In this document: positions 53,607 to 62,306 of the stretch, piece after piece
Layout: each line of letters starts with the position of its first letter
Position numbering within the stretch: position 1 is the stretch's first letter
Assembly (NCBI RefSeq): GCF_038446955.1
Contig: NZ_CP151803.1
Location: 1,674,001-1,738,000 of the forward strand
Reading direction: 5' to 3'
Length of the DNA stretch: 64,000 nucleotides
From: Pedobacter sp. FW305-3-2-15-E-R2A2
GTDB lineage: Bacteria > Bacteroidota > Bacteroidia > Sphingobacteriales > Sphingobacteriaceae
Position numbers and translations under genes: made by a program
Notes under the pieces: generated by a model
Told to the model about the DNA's origin: nothing
Databases searched by the model: none
What the model saw: the letters and a program-made list of their open reading frames with translations, nothing else

Positions 53607-54389
53607 ATGGGTTCATTTGTAGAAGATGGGATCCAACTATTGGCTGAAAGGATTGAAGAACTTAATGTGCTTCTTGAAGAGGCAGATAAATATGTAGTTA
53701 GCCAACAAAAATTGTATTCTGCCCTTTGTAGATCAATTCAAGTACTTTCGGTTTCTCATTTTGAAGGTTATTTAAAAGATCTTGTTAAAAATATTCTAGA
53801 TGATATAAATGCAAACTCCGATTTTAAAAATTCATCAAATGATCTAAAGTTTACGTACTGCAAAAAATTTATAACACCATTAGCAACAGGAAAACTTAAT
53901 CATGCGAAAATAGTTGAGCTAATTGCTGTGCTTGAGAATTTAGAAACAAAATTTGACGCTAACTCTTTTTATCAGTCTAATAAGAATCCTAAGGAGAGTA
54001 TTATAAATAATATAGCTGAAAATTTCGGTGAAGATAAGCTGTTTTTCAAATTAAATAACTCTGATCTTTCTGCTGTTTTTTCGAATACTGATCCGGAAAA
54101 TATACTTCTAAGAGATTTTTTGAGGGTAAAATTGCTTTCTTCAGTGGAAGTCTATCCATATATTCAAGATGACTCGATTTTAAATGTTGATCAAACATCG
54201 CTTGCCAAAGATAAATTTTGGGAGATTTTTATTCAAGCTATATTAGCCGATCGTCATAAAATAGCTCATGGAAGTATGATTAATTCAGTCTCCCACACTT
54301 CCATTGCATCTAATATCGTGAAAATTGAAATATTGCTCCTATCTATAACATATTTATTGTCTCTACGTGGTAACCCTGTTGTCTTGTAA
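53607..54389 (+). CDS. HEPN-fold putative ribonuclease (RiboL-PSP / MAE_28990-like)
   Basis: 260-aa all-helical protein that resembles the HEPN proteins commonly paired with DUF262. N-terminal helices carry SHFEGYLKDLV (about 50-60), the usual first HEPN helix motif, and the C-terminal helix has ADRHKIAHG with the Rx4H pair Arg216 and His221 that forms the RNase site in HEPN dimers. It begins immediately after the DUF262 stop. Together they could act as an RNA-cleaving abortive-infection pair, with DUF262 as sensor or regulator. The family call rests on motif and context, not on a search. Confidence 0.7.
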   Translation: MGSFVEDGIQLLAERIEELNVLLEEADKYVVSQQKLYSALCRSIQVLSVSHFEGYLKDLVKNILDDINANSDFKNSSNDLKFTYCKKFITPLATGKLNHAKIVELIAVLENLETKFDANSFYQSNKNPKESIINNIAENFGEDKLFFKLNNSDLSAVFSNTDPENILLRDFLRVKLLSSVEVYPYIQDDSILNVDQTSLAKDKFWEIFIQAILADRHKIAHGSMINSVSHTSIASNIVKIEILLLSITYLLSLRGNPVVL

Positions 54390-54605
54390 TTTTTACTTTT
54401 CTTAAAGTATTTAGAAAGCTATGTAGCCTCTGCTTTTTCTATTACTGTTGACGGATGGTTTTTATTAGTAAGTTCGCTGTTACTAAGATTAGTTGACGGT
54501 ACTCAGTATTGTGATTGCTTCTGGGCTAAAGATGTAAATTAATATTTTTTTTATAGATGATCTAAATTGAATGTTTTGTCATTAAAAAGAAGCATTTTTA
54601 TATCT

Positions 54606-54613
54606 TAGATTTG
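54606..54613 (+). promoter_or_regulatory. -7 element for the second DUF262 operon
   Basis: TAGATTTG, exact TAnnTTTG match, 32 bp before the GTG start at 54646. A TTTG is at 54575-54578, but the 27-bp spacing is longer than usual. The surrounding 256-bp gap has no ORF. Confidence 0.38.
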
Positions 54614-54645
54614 ATTTTTTAATGAGTTAATTTCGGAAATTTAAA

Positions 54646-55743
54646 GTGAGCACAGATAAGAACATAAATGATGAAGAGAAATGGTGGAATGACGAAGGCC
54701 AATCTGAAAACCCATTCAAAGAATTCGATCCTAAAGATGTTTCTGTTGACATAAGAAACTATTCGATAGGTACATTACTTCGCAAGATAGAACATAATGA
54801 AATTGACCTCTTTCCCGATTTTCAGAGAAAATTTGACCTTTGGAATAATCGTCTTAAAAGCCAGCTTATTGAGTCCATCTTATTGAATTTTCCGATTCCT
54901 CCATTATACTTTGCTATGAGTTTTAATGATAGAAGTGTTGTGATCGATGGACTTCAAAGATTATGGACTTTCAAAAGTTTTATTTTGGAGAGTAGTTTCA
55001 AATTAGAAGGATTGACAGTTTTATCTGAAATTAACGGTTTAAGGTTTTCCGACCTTCAAAAACAACATCAGAGAAGGATTTATGAGTATAATGTTGTTAC
55101 TTATGATTTAAGACCTGGTGTACCTCGTTTTGTAATTTATGATATTTTTCGGAGACTCAATACTGGTGGAGTAGTGCTCAATGCACAAGAAATTCGACAT
55201 GCCCTGAATCATAAATCATCACTTATTTTAACTGATTTCACTTCGATACCGATATTTAAAACTCTGGTTAAAGTTAAGAAAAATCGGATGGAGGATAATG
55301 AACTTGCTCTAAGATTTATTTCTTTTTATCGTCGAAATGTTGATAATTATCAACCGCCAATGTCTCTTTTTCTTGATCGGGAGATGGAATACCTGAAAAA
55401 TATAGATTTAGAGCATATTCGTTCGATAAGACGCCGCTTTGAGGAAAGTTTGATCCTTTTACAGGATTTGTTCGGGGATCAAGTCTTTAGTAAACCATCA
55501 ATAAATTATAGAAGGGGTAAGTTTAATAAAGCTCTTTTTGAAGTTTTAACGGTTTGTTTTGCGAATTTGGCTTTTGAAGAGAAAAATATTTTGCTTATCA
55601 ATAGGCTAGAGTTTACTACAGCATATTTTATGTTACTGGAAAATTCGGAATTCAATATGTCCATTTCCACAACTACTGCTAGTCGAAATGCGGTGCTAAT
55701 AAGATATGGAGAGATTGAAGGGTTGATTAGACGATTTTTATGA
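54646..55743 (+). CDS. DUF262 protein, module 2 (GTG start)
   Basis: 365-aa DUF262 protein paralogous to that at 52491. It must start at the GTG at 54646 (an upstream ATG is closed by a stop at once, and the next in-frame Met is within the fold). Motifs: FPDFQRKFDLWN (about 56-67) and VIDGLQRLWTF (100-110), where the first Gln of DGQQR is Leu. FRRLNTGGVVLNAQEIRHAL matches the next motif. Its stop overlaps the ATPase start by four bases, so DUF262 and ATPase are made together. Confidence 0.86.
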   Translation: MSTDKNINDEEKWWNDEGQSENPFKEFDPKDVSVDIRNYSIGTLLRKIEHNEIDLFPDFQRKFDLWNNRLKSQLIESILLNFPIPPLYFAMSFNDRSVVIDGLQRLWTFKSFILESSFKLEGLTVLSEINGLRFSDLQKQHQRRIYEYNVVTYDLRPGVPRFVIYDIFRRLNTGGVVLNAQEIRHALNHKSSLILTDFTSIPIFKTLVKVKKNRMEDNELALRFISFYRRNVDNYQPPMSLFLDREMEYLKNIDLEHIRSIRRRFEESLILLQDLFGDQVFSKPSINYRRGKFNKALFEVLTVCFANLAFEEKNILLINRLEFTTAYFMLLENSEFNMSISTTTASRNAVLIRYGEIEGLIRRFL

Positions 55744-56849
55744 TTAAGAAACTGAGACTTAGAAATTTTAAAGCATTTGGTGAATTTGAGGAGGACCTTT
55801 CTTCTCTTAACTTAATAACGGGTTTAAATGGAATGGGTAAATCCACTATTATCCAATCCTTATTGCTTTTGCGACAATCTTACCAAATGCAAAAGCTTAC
55901 CGAAAAAGGACTTTTTTTAAATGGTGATTACGTTAAAATTGGTAAAGGGAAAGATGCATATTGGATCCACGGAGACGAGGATGTAATTGTTATTAATTTA
56001 GAATGGGATAATAATACTTCGATTAAATCTGAATTTAAGTATTTAGCGGAAGAAGATGTGCTGCCAATTATAAGTATTAATAGTGTTGATGATTTTACCT
56101 TTAAGAACTCCCTTTTTAATGATAATTTTCAATATTTAAATGCAGAACGTATCGGTCAAAGGGATACTTATCCTGCTTCTGAGATTATGGTTTCTGACAA
56201 TAGGTCGCTGGGAATTAATGGTGAATATACTACCTATTTTTTGGAAAAGTATTCAAAGGAACCGCTTACAATTAAAGAATTGCTTCACGACGATAATAAG
56301 ACAGATTCTTTAGGCATCCAAATTAATGCTTGGCTGAGTGAGATATCTCCTGGAGTTTCTTTTGTACCTCAATCTATCGTTGATTCTGAAATGGCGAGGC
56401 AATTTTATGAATTTGATTTTGGAGGAGAAAGGACCAAGAGATTCAGATCTACGAATGTTGGGTTTGGCTTAAACTATGTACTTCCAGTTTTAACCGCAAT
56501 TCTGTTTTCAAAACCAGGAGATCTTTTGTTAATCGAAAACCCAGAAGCGCATATTCATCCTCGAGGGCAATCAAAATTGGGTTATTTGTTTGCTCTTGCT
56601 TCTTCCTGCGGCGTACAGCTTGTTATAGAGACACATAGTGACCATGTACTAAATGGAATACGCGTAGCCACTAAAATTCTAAAACTGGATAATGAGAAAA
56701 TTTCTTTGTTTTACTTTAGTAGGGATATCAATAGCGAAAAACATTCTACGAAAATTAGTAGACCAAAACTCCACGCTGATGGTAAAATTGATAATTGGCC
56801 TGACGGTTTTTTTGATGAGTGGGATAACATGTTGGACCAGCTGATATAG
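55740..56849 (+). CDS. AAA-family ATPase with DUF3696 (AAA15/21, OLD-like)
   Basis: 369-aa ATPase of the RecF/OLD-like group. Walker A is GLNGMGKST (28-36), the signature-like region is in FGLNYVLPVL, Walker B is LLLIENPEAHIHPRGQ (about 263-278) and the H-loop is VIETHSDHVLNGIR. The C-terminal DUF3696-like tail has DGKIDNWPDGFFDEWD. Such ATPases power or gate effector proteins in many defence operons. Overlaps DUF262-2 by four bases and sits two bases before the next gene, consistent with a three-gene operon. Confidence 0.88.
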   Translation: MIKKLRLRNFKAFGEFEEDLSSLNLITGLNGMGKSTIIQSLLLLRQSYQMQKLTEKGLFLNGDYVKIGKGKDAYWIHGDEDVIVINLEWDNNTSIKSEFKYLAEEDVLPIISINSVDDFTFKNSLFNDNFQYLNAERIGQRDTYPASEIMVSDNRSLGINGEYTTYFLEKYSKEPLTIKELLHDDNKTDSLGIQINAWLSEISPGVSFVPQSIVDSEMARQFYEFDFGGERTKRFRSTNVGFGLNYVLPVLTAILFSKPGDLLLIENPEAHIHPRGQSKLGYLFALASSCGVQLVIETHSDHVLNGIRVATKILKLDNEKISLFYFSRDINSEKHSTKISRPKLHADGKIDNWPDGFFDEWDNMLDQLI

Positions 56850-56851
56850 TT

Positions 56852-57790
56852 ATGAGATTTTATTTAAATGAGCTTTCTCTCAACAATCTTCCAGTTGATG
56901 AAATTCAATTGGAAGAAAAGATCTGCCTTTTTATGATGAATTGTATTCGTCTTAAAGATATTGGTTTTACAGAAATGAGGTCTACGATTTATCCTTTAGA
57001 TGTACAGATTGGTCTGGATTTAACTTTAGGCTCTTGGGCTAAAAAACGTGAAACAGGAAATAGAGAGTTGAAAAGTAGATTCAAAAGCCTGTCTTTAAAT
57101 GCACCATTATTCCATAGTACTGATGAAAATGATATTATGGAAAAAGCGGAATGGTGTAACTTCAGTTTTAAAACAATAAAATCGGAGGGACTAGGGGCAG
57201 CTCATCTGCTATCTTCAGTGGTTGTAAGTTTCCAAACTCATGAAGATTGGAAAGATTCTGAAATACATAATGTGTTATATGAGTATCTTGAAGAGGACGG
57301 AACTGGAATGCATTTAGTATCGGTCAGAAACGTATCTTCTGATGAGCATATAAAAGATCACAAATCATATGCTGAGTCCCGTTTGTCTTCAAAGTCGGTT
57401 CCTGACGATTGGAAACCATGGGAAAGCCACCTCCCTAATGTTGAATCAAGTAAGGAAATGTTAGGGATTTCTGAGTTTTACGAAAAATTTACTGGATTGA
57501 GTGAGAGAGAAAAATTAGCAGAGGCTCGGACAATGGGTAAAAGAGTAGCAGTTCTGAATCACTATCGTTTTGATAAAGAATTAAGTAGACTCAACACTGA
57601 TTCTAAACATAAAAGAGATATTTATGTGTCTAATAATAAGCAAGGTAGAAAATGGTATCTTTCTGTAGATGTTGAGAAAGGTGCATTTGAAGTTTGTGAT
57701 CACAATGGCGCCCACACAAAAGAAATTCTTTTTAATGGGAAAAAAAATGGAGAGCAAAAGTCGGATCATTCGATAAAATTGAAGGCATGA
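56852..57790 (+). CDS. Unrecognised 312-aa protein, candidate effector of the DUF262-ATPase module
   Basis: I do not recognise a family. The start is two bases after the ATPase stop. The N-terminal ~110 residues are mixed alpha/beta with a Cys-rich start (EKICLFMMNCIRLK). The middle has HLLSSVVVSFQTHEDW, then a stretch of helices (LSEREKLAEARTMGKRVAVLNHY). The C-terminal ~60 residues have RDIYVSNNKQGRKWYLSVDVEKGAFEVCDHNG, then HTKEILFNGKK and SDHSIKLKA, a compact beta-rich unit seen in some toxin or nuclease-like domains. No TM or signal. By position it is the likely effector or specificity protein. Confidence 0.6.
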   Translation: MRFYLNELSLNNLPVDEIQLEEKICLFMMNCIRLKDIGFTEMRSTIYPLDVQIGLDLTLGSWAKKRETGNRELKSRFKSLSLNAPLFHSTDENDIMEKAEWCNFSFKTIKSEGLGAAHLLSSVVVSFQTHEDWKDSEIHNVLYEYLEEDGTGMHLVSVRNVSSDEHIKDHKSYAESRLSSKSVPDDWKPWESHLPNVESSKEMLGISEFYEKFTGLSEREKLAEARTMGKRVAVLNHYRFDKELSRLNTDSKHKRDIYVSNNKQGRKWYLSVDVEKGAFEVCDHNGAHTKEILFNGKKNGEQKSDHSIKLKA

Positions 57791-57901
57791 GTATTAACCC
57801 TAATATGACGTTAAATATAGTTCGACCGACTGCAGTTTTGATATAAACTTGAACAATTTGTTTTAAACTTGGGTAGGGGGAAATAATTAATGTAATCTTA
57901 T

Positions 57902-58681
57902 ATGGAAACAAATAATAAACCAAATGTTAATGACTTGTTAGGTCTTGCTCCTTACGGGGAATCTCTAAAATTAGTCATAGAAAAAGGATTTGATGCAGCT
58001 AGCGCTGTTTTGAGTAGGATTTGCTTACCTGCGGCTGAAGAATTAGGATTAATGTATAGGGATAAAATTAAGTTCTGGCGATTAAAAAACATCATTAAAA
58101 TCATTGATAAGTCAAAAAATAAGATTGATTTTTTAGATAGTGAATTACAACTTTCCCTCCACCCAAGAATCGCTAATGAGCTATTGGAACATGGCTCACT
58201 GTGTGACGATGACAAATTGCAAGAAATGTGGAGTGGATTACTTTTTGTATCGATAGAAATTGGCGAGAGTAATGACCAGAATTTATTGTTTGCAAATGCA
58301 TTAAAACAGCTAACTGCTATTCAGGCTAGGTTGATTAACCACGTATGCCAAAATTGTAAGGTAAAAGTTTGTGGAAATGGACTTTTAATTGGTGGGAAAA
58401 TGAAAATGGACTTGTTAGAAATTACAAATATCACTGGATGCTCGGATATTCATCAACTAGATGCTGAGTTAGATAGTCTAAGGACGAGTAATCTTATTCT
58501 TGGCGGATTCAGTATGAGCAAAGATCCTATTGAGGCAGAGCTTCGTGTTTCGGCCTTTTTATTAGCTTTGTATTCTAAAACTCAAGGTTATAAAGGACAG
58601 TTACTTGATTTTTACAGTAATCAAATTGCTGACGGTGACGACCCCGATTTTAGAGTTCAAAGTTATTTAGTTAGCAATTAG
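57902..58681 (+). CDS. Abi-alpha (DUF4393) abortive-infection-type protein
   Basis: 259-aa protein that resembles the Abi-alpha/DUF4393 family, linked to phage exclusion. The N-terminus has LLGLAPYGESLKLVIEKGFDAASAVLSRICLPAAEELGLMYRDKIKFWRLKN-type helices (about 11-63), the family hallmark, then LHPRIANELLEHGSLCDDDKLQEMWSGLL (about 82-110), typical of the middle segment. It follows the three-gene module by 111 bp on the same strand. It may be an independent one-gene system or a late member of the same operon. Confidence 0.75.
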   Translation: METNNKPNVNDLLGLAPYGESLKLVIEKGFDAASAVLSRICLPAAEELGLMYRDKIKFWRLKNIIKIIDKSKNKIDFLDSELQLSLHPRIANELLEHGSLCDDDKLQEMWSGLLFVSIEIGESNDQNLLFANALKQLTAIQARLINHVCQNCKVKVCGNGLLIGGKMKMDLLEITNITGCSDIHQLDAELDSLRTSNLILGGFSMSKDPIEAELRVSAFLLALYSKTQGYKGQLLDFYSNQIADGDDPDFRVQSYLVSN

Positions 58682-58686
58682 TATTA

Positions 58687-58703
58687 AACTTAATGTTTAA
58701 GTT
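58687..58703 (+). other. Short AT-rich hairpin after the Abi-alpha gene
   Basis: Perfect 7-bp inverted repeat AACTTAA-TGT-TTAAGTT, six bases after the Abi-alpha stop and before the convergent LacI gene. It is AT-rich and lacks a T-run, so it is a weak terminator candidate. Confidence 0.3.
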
Positions 58704-58793
58704 ATACTTGAAAATTCGGCGCTTTAATTAAGTTCACATGTTTCTAGTAAATTTTAATCATGATCATAAAGTGAAAGATAGTGAATAATCGGT

Positions 58794-59807
58794 TTAAGAT
58801 GATTTTCTAATAATCAACTTCGTTTTAAGCACCTTAACAGGTGTCTTCCATTGTGAGGAATCCTTCTTGATCTGATCAAACAACAACTGCGCTGCAGTGA
58901 TTCCAATCTCTCTAACTGGTTGCGCAACTGTGGTCAATGGTGGCTCAATCAGTGCAGAAACATAATCGTCGCTAAAACCAACCACGGCAATGTCCTCCGG
59001 AACTCTTAAACCATTTTTTTTAATAATCTGAATCGTATCAATTGCAGTCGGATCATTGATCGCAAAGATCGCATCAGGTGGATTGTCCAGATTAATCAAA
59101 TGATTCACATAAATGGCTATTTTCTCCTTGCTAAAATCATAGGATATGATCAGCTCCGGATCTGCCGGGATATTGTGTTTCTTTAACGCAGCCAGGTAAC
59201 CGTTCAATCTTTTTACGCTAATGGCCAATGATGACGGACCAGATAAATGTGCAATCCGCTTTCTGCCCGACAAGATCAAATGTTCTACCGCTCCAAATGC
59301 CCCTTCATAATCGTCCACAATAACCTTTGGTACCACCATCTCATTACACACCCTGTTAAAGAACACAATTGGGATTCCTTTTTTCTGAAACACCTTCAAA
59401 TGATCGAAGTTTAGTGTTTCTTTAGTAATAGACACAATAACCCCATCCACGCGATTATCCAGCATCACCTTCGCATTCGTTACCTCCGTCTCATACGACT
59501 CATTAGATTGACTAATAATCACATTATATCCTTCATTCCGCGCCTCTTCCTGAATCGCTGCAATCACATAAGGAAAGTACGAACTCAAAATCTCGGGAAT
59601 AATAATTCCAATCGTCCTGCTTTGTTGCGTAGCCAATTGTATCGCAATCATATTGCGCTGGTAATCTAGTTTCTCCGCCAGGTCCAATACCCGTTTCCTG
59701 GTATCCGGATGTACGTTCGGATGACCCGTCAATACCCTCGATACCGTTGATTTAGAGATGTTCAGCTCCCTTGCCAGGTCGAATATGGTGATCTGATGAT
59801 TTTTCAT
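58794..59807 (-). CDS. LacI-family transcriptional regulator
   Basis: 337-aa LacI/GalR regulator. I choose the ATG at 59807 (MKNHQITIFDLARELN) over the one 18 bases upstream. The HTH is at about 5-30 (ARELNISKSTVSRVLTG), the hinge at 48-60, and the periplasmic-binding-protein-like sensor at 62-330 (SRTIGIIIPEILSSYFPYV; RVDGVIVSITKE; AVVGFSDDYVSALIEPPLTTVAQP). A -7 element TATATTTG is at 59821-59814. Two LacI-type palindromes are in the intergenic region and the first lies where the -33 element would be. It probably controls itself and the divergent FAD oxidoreductase/SusC locus. Confidence 0.94.
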   Translation of the reverse strand: MKNHQITIFDLARELNISKSTVSRVLTGHPNVHPDTRKRVLDLAEKLDYQRNMIAIQLATQQSRTIGIIIPEILSSYFPYVIAAIQEEARNEGYNVIISQSNESYETEVTNAKVMLDNRVDGVIVSITKETLNFDHLKVFQKKGIPIVFFNRVCNEMVVPKVIVDDYEGAFGAVEHLILSGRKRIAHLSGPSSLAISVKRLNGYLAALKKHNIPADPELIISYDFSKEKIAIYVNHLINLDNPPDAIFAINDPTAIDTIQIIKKNGLRVPEDIAVVGFSDDYVSALIEPPLTTVAQPVREIGITAAQLLFDQIKKDSSQWKTPVKVLKTKLIIRKSS

Positions 59808-59839
59808 ACAAATCAAATATATCATAAAATCTGTTTCAT

Positions 59840-59870
59840 GGGAGCGGTCCCTAAAATTGGGAACGCTCCC
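59840..59870. promoter_or_regulatory. Two tandem LacI-type operators
   Basis: GGGAGCGGTCCC (59840-59851) and GGGAACGCTCCC (59859-59870), each of form GGGA-N-CG-N-TCCC with the central CpG typical of LacI-family operators, centred 19 bp apart. Together they are also inverted copies of each other with one mismatch. They lie between the lacI ATG and the FAD gene. Confidence 0.7.
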
Positions 59871-59916
59871 AATTTATTTTCCCCTGATTTTCAATACGTA
59901 ATTATCAGGTACCGGA

Positions 59917-59924
59917 TACATTTG
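59917..59924 (+). promoter_or_regulatory. -7 element of the FAD oxidoreductase gene
   Basis: TACATTTG, exact TAnnTTTG match, 25 bp before the ATG at 59950. The -33 region shows only TTTTC. The LacI operators are about 50-75 bp upstream. Confidence 0.4.
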
Positions 59925-59949
59925 AATCCAATACCAAATATATTTCTAA

Positions 59950-62226
59950 ATGATAAGGGAAGAATCTCAAAAGAAAAGAGCTGTTAAATCAGAATCTGCC
60001 GGCTATGACCTGGTTGTTGTAGGAGGAGGTTTATCCGGTGTATGCTGTGCCATCACCGCTGCACGAAAAGGACTCAAAGTAGTTCTTGTACAGGACCGGC
60101 CGGTTTTAGGCGGCAACTCCTCAAGTGAAGTGAGGTTGTGGATCCTGGGTGCAACATCCCATATGGGAAACAACAACCGCTGGGCAAGAGAAGGAGGGAT
60201 GGTCGATGAAATCCTGCTCGAAAACATGCAGCGCAATCCGGAAGGCAATCCCGTAATTTTTGACACCGTATTACTCGATAAAATATATCAGGAACCCAAC
60301 ATTAAGCTGCTGTTAAATACAGCGGTCTATGATCTGGAAAAGTCTGATGCCGATGAAATCTCCTCTGTAAAATGTTTCTGCAGTCAGAATTCAACGGAAT
60401 ACATCTTAACCGCCAATCTGTTTTGTGATGCTTCAGGCGATGGCATTTTAGGCTTTTTAGCCGGAGCTGCATTTAGAATGGGCGCAGAGAATAAAGACGA
60501 ATTTGGAGAGAAGTTTGCGCCTGATCAGGAATACGGAGAACTGCTGGGACATAGCATTTATTTCTATAGTAAAGACACTGGTAAACCTGTCAAATATATT
60601 GCCCCTTCTTTTGCATTACAAGACATCACCAAGATCCCAAGGTTCAAAAGTTTTAACGCCAAAGAGTTTGGATGTAAACTTTGGTGGCTGGAATATGGCG
60701 GTCGCATGGATACCGTTCATGAAAGTGAAAACATCAAGCAAGAGCTTTGGAAAGTGGTATACGGCGTCTGGAATTACATTAAAAACTCTGGTGAATTTCC
60801 AGAAGCTGAAACCATGACTTTGGAATGGGTGGGAAGCATCCCTGGGAAAAGAGAAAGCCGGAGGTTTGAAGGCGATTACATGCTCAATCAGCAGGATATT
60901 GTTTCGCAGCATCTGCATGAAGATGCCATCGGCTATGGTGGCTGGTCTATTGACCTGCATCCGGCAGATGGGATTTTTAGCAATAAACCAGGATGTAACC
61001 AATGGCATAGTAAAGGCATTTATCAGATTCCATACAGATGCCTGTACAGTAGAAACATCAAAAATCTCTTCCTTACCGGCAGGATCATTAGCGCTAGTCA
61101 TGTCGCTTTTGCCTCTTCGAGGGTAATGGCCACAGGAGCATACCTGGGCCAAGCCGTTGGTATGGCAGCCTTCATTGCAAAGAAAAACAAACTGCAACCC
61201 AAAGAACTTAACGAGCAAGGAATCATGAAATCCTTGCAACTGGAACTGATGAAGAGCGGTCAGCACATTCCAGGGCTGACATTAACAGATTCCGCAGACC
61301 TGGTTCAATCGGCAAATATTACCGCTTCCACTGAAATGCAGCTCCAAGAAATCCCTTTTGATTTCATGAAAAACCTCGACATCTCCGCCGGACAAATGAT
61401 TCCTTTACAAGCTGGCACAATTCCCTCTTTTACTTTTACGTTGGAATCATCGGAAGAAACCACCTTACAAGTGGAACTTAGAATCAGTGCTAAATCCGGG
61501 AACTTTAGTCCGGATGAATTATTAGAAATTCAGCAAATTCCGGTAAAAACCGGCACGCAGGTATTGAGCACCAGCTTCGGCTGTAAGCTGAACGAAAACG
61601 CCTACGTATACCTGTGCTTCCGGAAAAATCCTGCAGTTAAACTCGGCTTTTCCAATACCCGCATCACTGGTGTGTTATCCGTTTTCAACTCCGTAAATAA
61701 AGCAGTCTCCAATTTTGGCAGTCAAAAGCCAACAGAAGATATTGGCGTGGACGAGTTTGAATTCTGGTGCCCGCAACGCAGACCTGAAGGTCATAACATC
61801 GCCTTGAAAATAGATCCGCCATTGAATCCATTTACAGTTGAGCAACTAAAAAATGGAATCGGCAGACCTGTCAATGAACCGAATGCCTGGGTGTCTTCAA
61901 TCAGTGATCAAAAACCTAAGCTCTCTTTAAAGTGGGCGGAGCAAACCAGCATCAGCAGGATAGAACTTTGTTTTGATACCGATTACGATCATCCCATGGA
62001 ATCGGTCCTGATGACCCATCCGGAAAGAACAATGCCTTTTTGTATTAGAAATTATACCATCACAGATGGGAACGGAAATCAGCTCTTTGTTAAAAAAGAC
62101 AATTACCAATCCATCAATATTATTGAACTGAAAGAGACCGTGTTAACCGATGAATTGACTTTGCAATTTGAACATCCATCGGCGGAGATACCAGCTGCAT
62201 TATTTGCAATACGATGCTATAATTAG
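59950..62226 (+). CDS. FAD-dependent oxidoreductase with C-terminal beta-rich extension
   Basis: 758-aa cytoplasmic (no signal peptide) FAD protein. The Rossmann FAD site is VVVGGGLSGVCCAITAARKG (about 22-41), followed by QDRPVLGGNSSSEVRLW (about 48-64) of the FAD-dependent oxidoreductase (PF12831-like) family. FLTGRIISASHVAFASSRVM (about 375-395) closes the FAD domain. The last ~300 residues are an unassigned beta-rich extension (DEFEFWCPQRRP; ISRIELCFDTDYDHPM). The group is often encoded in PULs for uronic acids, sugar alcohols or glycosaminoglycans, but the substrate is unknown. It is divergent from LacI and leads into a SusC gene. Confidence 0.87.
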   Translation: MIREESQKKRAVKSESAGYDLVVVGGGLSGVCCAITAARKGLKVVLVQDRPVLGGNSSSEVRLWILGATSHMGNNNRWAREGGMVDEILLENMQRNPEGNPVIFDTVLLDKIYQEPNIKLLLNTAVYDLEKSDADEISSVKCFCSQNSTEYILTANLFCDASGDGILGFLAGAAFRMGAENKDEFGEKFAPDQEYGELLGHSIYFYSKDTGKPVKYIAPSFALQDITKIPRFKSFNAKEFGCKLWWLEYGGRMDTVHESENIKQELWKVVYGVWNYIKNSGEFPEAETMTLEWVGSIPGKRESRRFEGDYMLNQQDIVSQHLHEDAIGYGGWSIDLHPADGIFSNKPGCNQWHSKGIYQIPYRCLYSRNIKNLFLTGRIISASHVAFASSRVMATGAYLGQAVGMAAFIAKKNKLQPKELNEQGIMKSLQLELMKSGQHIPGLTLTDSADLVQSANITASTEMQLQEIPFDFMKNLDISAGQMIPLQAGTIPSFTFTLESSEETTLQVELRISAKSGNFSPDELLEIQQIPVKTGTQVLSTSFGCKLNENAYVYLCFRKNPAVKLGFSNTRITGVLSVFNSVNKAVSNFGSQKPTEDIGVDEFEFWCPQRRPEGHNIALKIDPPLNPFTVEQLKNGIGRPVNEPNAWVSSISDQKPKLSLKWAEQTSISRIELCFDTDYDHPMESVLMTHPERTMPFCIRNYTITDGNGNQLFVKKDNYQSINIIELKETVLTDELTLQFEHPSAEIPAALFAIRCYN

Positions 62227-62306
62227 GTTTTTACCGACCTACGTAAAGCATTTGTTATCCTTTAGGTAACCTTGTTTTGCTATTTTCGGCATAAACCGCC
62301 ACAGGG

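Noticed and set aside
49477-58681. Integrated mobile element with defined ends
   Set aside because: An excisionase-like HTH and AT-rich DNA are present, but I found no integrase, tRNA, or terminal repeats within the window.
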